Assembly: GCA_020348185.1 (NCBI GenBank)
Contig: CP070743.1
Location: 111,646 to 120,536 of the forward strand
DNA: 8,891 nucleotides
Reading direction: 5' to 3'
Source of the DNA: Nitrospirota bacterium
Lineage (GTDB): Bacteria; Nitrospirota; Nitrospiria; Nitrospirales; UBA8639
Each line of letters begins with the position of its first letter. Position 1 is the first letter of the stretch. The translations under genes were made by a program, and so were the position numbers. The notes under the pieces are model-generated. The model saw only the letters and a program-made list of their open reading frames with translations. It was not told where the DNA came from and did no database searches. This document shows positions 6,756 to 8,891 of the stretch, piece after piece.

Positions 6756-8063
6756 ATGAAGGCCGACACCTCTTTCCCAACCCTCGACCTTGCGCAAGTA
6801 GATGCCGCGTTTTTCAACCTTGATGAGGTTCTCCTCAGATCGGATCGTACACTAGATCCTGTCTTTCAAGAACTCCGGCAAAGGACATTAGCTTCCGCCG
6901 CCACCTTAGCAAGAGAGTTACAACGATGCCACATAAAGACGGCCATCGTCACAGCAAGCACAGATGGCTCCGAAATGTTGAGCGCCCCCAGTCTTTCGGT
7001 AGCCTTTGACAAACAGGTCACGGGGGTGCGCAAGGGGTTTGTGCAAGCCGCTCAATTGTTAAAGGCCTCACCCGAACGAACCGCGATATTCGATAGTACT
7101 CAAGCCGGTGTCAAGGCAGCACGGGCAGGTCAATTCAAGGTCATTGTCGTTTTTAATCACTCAAAATCGCCTGAAGCCCTTCAGGCCGATGGGGCTGATG
7201 TCGTACTGGCGGATCTCTGTGAACTTCGCATCAAAATGCAAAATGGGCTTATAAAAAGAAACACCATAACTTTACCCTCAGGATTAGAACCGCGCCGGGA
7301 CGTCTTCCGTCAGATTCATGATAAATCGGTGGTCGTGTTTTTGGATTATGACGGAACCCTGACTCCCATTGTGGCCCGCCCCGATCTCGCCATTCTCTCC
7401 GAACACACGAGAGAGACATTGAGACAACTCGCCAAGCACTGCACAGTCGGCGTGATCAGCGGACGTGACCGAGTAACGGTGCAACAGATGGTCAATGTCG
7501 ATTCCCTCATTTACGCAGGAAGCCATGGTTTTGACATCAGCGGCCCAAAGAATATGCACATGCAACATGAAATAGGAACGCAGTTTCTCCCTCTCCTCGA
7601 TCAAGTCGAGGCATCGCTCCATGAGGAATTAGACTCCATCCTCGGGACCCTCATTGAACGAAAAAGGTTTTCAGTCGCGGTTCACTATCGGCTCGTCGGA
7701 GCACAGGATCTTGAAACGATTCGATCTTCCGTGGAGGCCGTGCTTTCCCAATATCCCGACATCCGACCAATCCACGGCAAGAAGTTATACGACCTTCAAC
7801 CCGGGATTGATTGGGACAAAGGGAAAGCGCTGACCTGGCTGTTGGAGGCCTTGAACATTCCCCGTGATCGAGTAATGACCTTTTTCTTCGGGGATGATGT
7901 CACCGATGAAGACGCCTTTCGAGTACTCCAAAACGAAGGCATTGGTATGATCGTCGAAGATAGCTCACGGTATACCTATGCCACCTATCGCCTCAATAAC
8001 CCGGAGGAGGTCGATCAATTTCTCCGGCATTTGACGACTTCCATAAGGAGCCCTTCGTTATGA
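6756..8063 (+). CDS. otsB: Trehalose-6-phosphate phosphatase with a degenerate N-terminal HAD domain
   Basis: This 435-residue protein has two HAD-type modules. Residues about 190-430 are OtsB, which converts trehalose-6-phosphate to trehalose and phosphate. The nucleophile is Asp197 and the acid Asp199 in LDYDGT, Ser235 lies in ISGRDR, lysines are at 355 and 357 in DWDKGK, and the metal-binding acids are in GDDVTDED (379-386). Residues about 13-160 resemble beta-phosphoglucomutase-type HAD proteins, but the first motif reads FFNLDE, so the nucleophilic Asp is Asn21. The later acidic pair is altered (IFDSTQAGV, Ser114), and the cap between the first two motifs is short. This half is probably non-catalytic. 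The ATG has AGGA at 6749-6752, closely spaced. The stop overlaps the GH65 start. No trehalose-6-phosphate synthase gene lies in the window. Confidence 0.9.
   Translation: MKADTSFPTLDLAQVDAAFFNLDEVLLRSDRTLDPVFQELRQRTLASAATLARELQRCHIKTAIVTASTDGSEMLSAPSLSVAFDKQVTGVRKGFVQAAQLLKASPERTAIFDSTQAGVKAARAGQFKVIVVFNHSKSPEALQADGADVVLADLCELRIKMQNGLIKRNTITLPSGLEPRRDVFRQIHDKSVVVFLDYDGTLTPIVARPDLAILSEHTRETLRQLAKHCTVGVISGRDRVTVQQMVNVDSLIYAGSHGFDISGPKNMHMQHEIGTQFLPLLDQVEASLHEELDSILGTLIERKRFSVAVHYRLVGAQDLETIRSSVEAVLSQYPDIRPIHGKKLYDLQPGIDWDKGKALTWLLEALNIPRDRVMTFFFGDDVTDEDAFRVLQNEGIGMIVEDSSRYTYATYRLNNPEEVDQFLRHLTTSIRSPSL
8045..8062 (+). promoter_or_regulatory. Ribosome site and ATGA overlap coupling otsB to the GH65 gene
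   Basis: AAGGAG at 8045-8050, inside the 3' end of otsB, lies nine bases before the ATG at 8060. That ATG overlaps the otsB TGA (8061-8063) as ATGA. The arrangement supports both independent initiation and translational coupling, so OtsB and the GH65 protein should be made in related amounts. Confidence 0.8.
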
Positions 8064-8891
8064 GTGATTGGTCGCTGGTGTATGAAGGATTCGACCCTGA
8101 AAAAGAGCGGCTTCGGGAGGCGCTCTGCACATTAGGAAACGGGTACTTTGCCACCAGAGGAGCAGCCCCGGAATCAGAAGCCGATCCTATCCATTATCCC
8201 GGAACCTACCTTGCTGGCGGATACAACCGGCTGAAGACCGACATTGCCGGTCGCACCGTCGAAAATGAGGATCTCGTCAATTTACCGAACTGGCTTCTTT
8301 TGTCCTTTCGAATGGAAGGAGCCAACTGGCTCAGCATTCGTGCAGTCGATATCCTTTCCTATCAACAAGAATTAGATTTTCGAAAAGGTCTTCTCCTTCG
8401 AAAATTTGTCTTTCGGGATAACCAGGGACGCCAAACCATGGTCACCAGCCGCCGGTTTGTCCATATGGGCAACCACCATTTTGGGGGCCTTGAAATGACC
8501 ATCACCCCTCAAAATTGGTCAGGTCGGATATCTGTTCGCTCGGGATTGGATGGTCGTATCGTCAACGCCGGCGTCGAACGTTATAAGGCGTTGAATAACA
8601 AACACCTTCAGCCATTGGAATCAGCCGAAGTTGAGAACGATGGAATTTTTCTGCTGATGGAAACCACACAATCAAAACTCCGGGTTGCCGAAGCCGTACG
8701 GACCCAATTTTTCTTAGAAGACTCGTTAATTCACGTCAACCGCCAACTGGTAAGTGAGCCGGGATTTTTGGCGCATGAATGCTCGCTTAACCTAAAAAAA
8801 GGGCAAGAATTGACTGTAGAAAAAATCGTCGCGCTCTACACCTCCCGAGACCGTGCCATTTCCGAATGCGGGCAGCAAGCTCAAGCTGCCA
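8060..8891 (+). CDS. Glycoside hydrolase/phosphorylase family 65 protein (5' part only)
   Basis: The frame stays open for 277 codons to the right edge, so the gene is truncated by the window. The start (MSDWSLVYEGFDP), the LCTLGNGYFATRG motif at about residues 23-35, and the AGGYNRL...NEDLVNLPNWL segment (about 53-79) are typical of the N-terminal beta-sandwich domain of GH65. This family includes trehalose, maltose and kojibiose phosphorylases and some hydrolases. The catalytic Glu and the (alpha/alpha)6 barrel lie beyond the edge, so phosphorolysis cannot be told from hydrolysis, nor the linkage specificity read. There is no signal peptide, implying a cytoplasmic enzyme. It overlaps otsB by four bases and is likely expressed with it, which suggests a trehalose-related substrate. 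Mycobacterial OtsB1, from memory, carries a related GH65 module in the same chain. Confidence 0.88.
   Translation, partial: MSDWSLVYEGFDPEKERLREALCTLGNGYFATRGAAPESEADPIHYPGTYLAGGYNRLKTDIAGRTVENEDLVNLPNWLLLSFRMEGANWLSIRAVDILSYQQELDFRKGLLLRKFVFRDNQGRQTMVTSRRFVHMGNHHFGGLEMTITPQNWSGRISVRSGLDGRIVNAGVERYKALNNKHLQPLESAEVENDGIFLLMETTQSKLRVAEAVRTQFFLEDSLIHVNRQLVSEPGFLAHECSLNLKKGQELTVEKIVALYTSRDRAISECGQQAQAA

Noticed and set aside
7284..7622. 112-codon minus-strand open frame
   Set aside because: It is antisense to the OtsB catalytic domain, whose nucleophile and serine motifs are clearly encoded on the plus strand.

Overview
The window carries a copper-homeostasis cassette, a membrane protease with a small lipoprotein, and the start of a trehalose-type sugar cluster. 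It looks like a Gram-negative, free-living bacterium of moderate GC content (I judge about half). The evidence is a lipobox-bearing small lipoprotein, Shine-Dalgarno sites in front of several genes, and an OtsB plus GH65 pairing. The gene set and protein style remind me of Nitrospirota-like environmental bacteria, but this is a weak guess and no rRNA or other marker is present.

Layout. Positions 2-166 hold the 3' end of an unrecognised plus-strand gene ending in one membrane helix. Next come a sigma-70-type promoter and a near-palindromic CsoR operator (213-267), which drive csoR (280-543), a CopZ-type copper chaperone (573-794) and the Cu(+)-exporting P-type ATPase CopA (887-3379). CopA converges on an FtsH protease (5208-3376, minus strand); the two stop codons share one TTAA. 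Upstream of ftsH on the same strand, 23 bases away, is a Bor-like lipoprotein gene (5663-5232). A 326-base divergent region (5664-5989) contains an 8-bp dyad and a 58-codon open frame of uncertain status. To its right, on the plus strand, run an endonuclease/exonuclease/phosphatase (EEP) family protein (5990-6739), a two-domain HAD/trehalose-6-phosphate phosphatase (6756-8063) and a GH65 glycoside hydrolase/phosphorylase (8060 to the window end, truncated).

How the genes work together. CsoR should repress its own promoter until Cu(I) binds. CopZ would then carry Cu(I) to CopA for export. FtsH and the lipoprotein look like a separate envelope quality-control unit. The right-hand cluster makes or turns over trehalose-like disaccharides. 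OtsB dephosphorylates trehalose-6-phosphate, and the overlapping GH65 protein probably acts on an alpha-linked disaccharide.

The most notable feature is the OtsB-GH65 pair. It reproduces, as two ATGA-coupled genes, the HAD + phosphatase + GH65 module order that I recall as a single chain in mycobacterial OtsB1. The N-terminal HAD module here has lost its nucleophilic aspartate. I saw no wholly new defence or mobile system, and no tRNA, rRNA, CRISPR array or insertion sequence.
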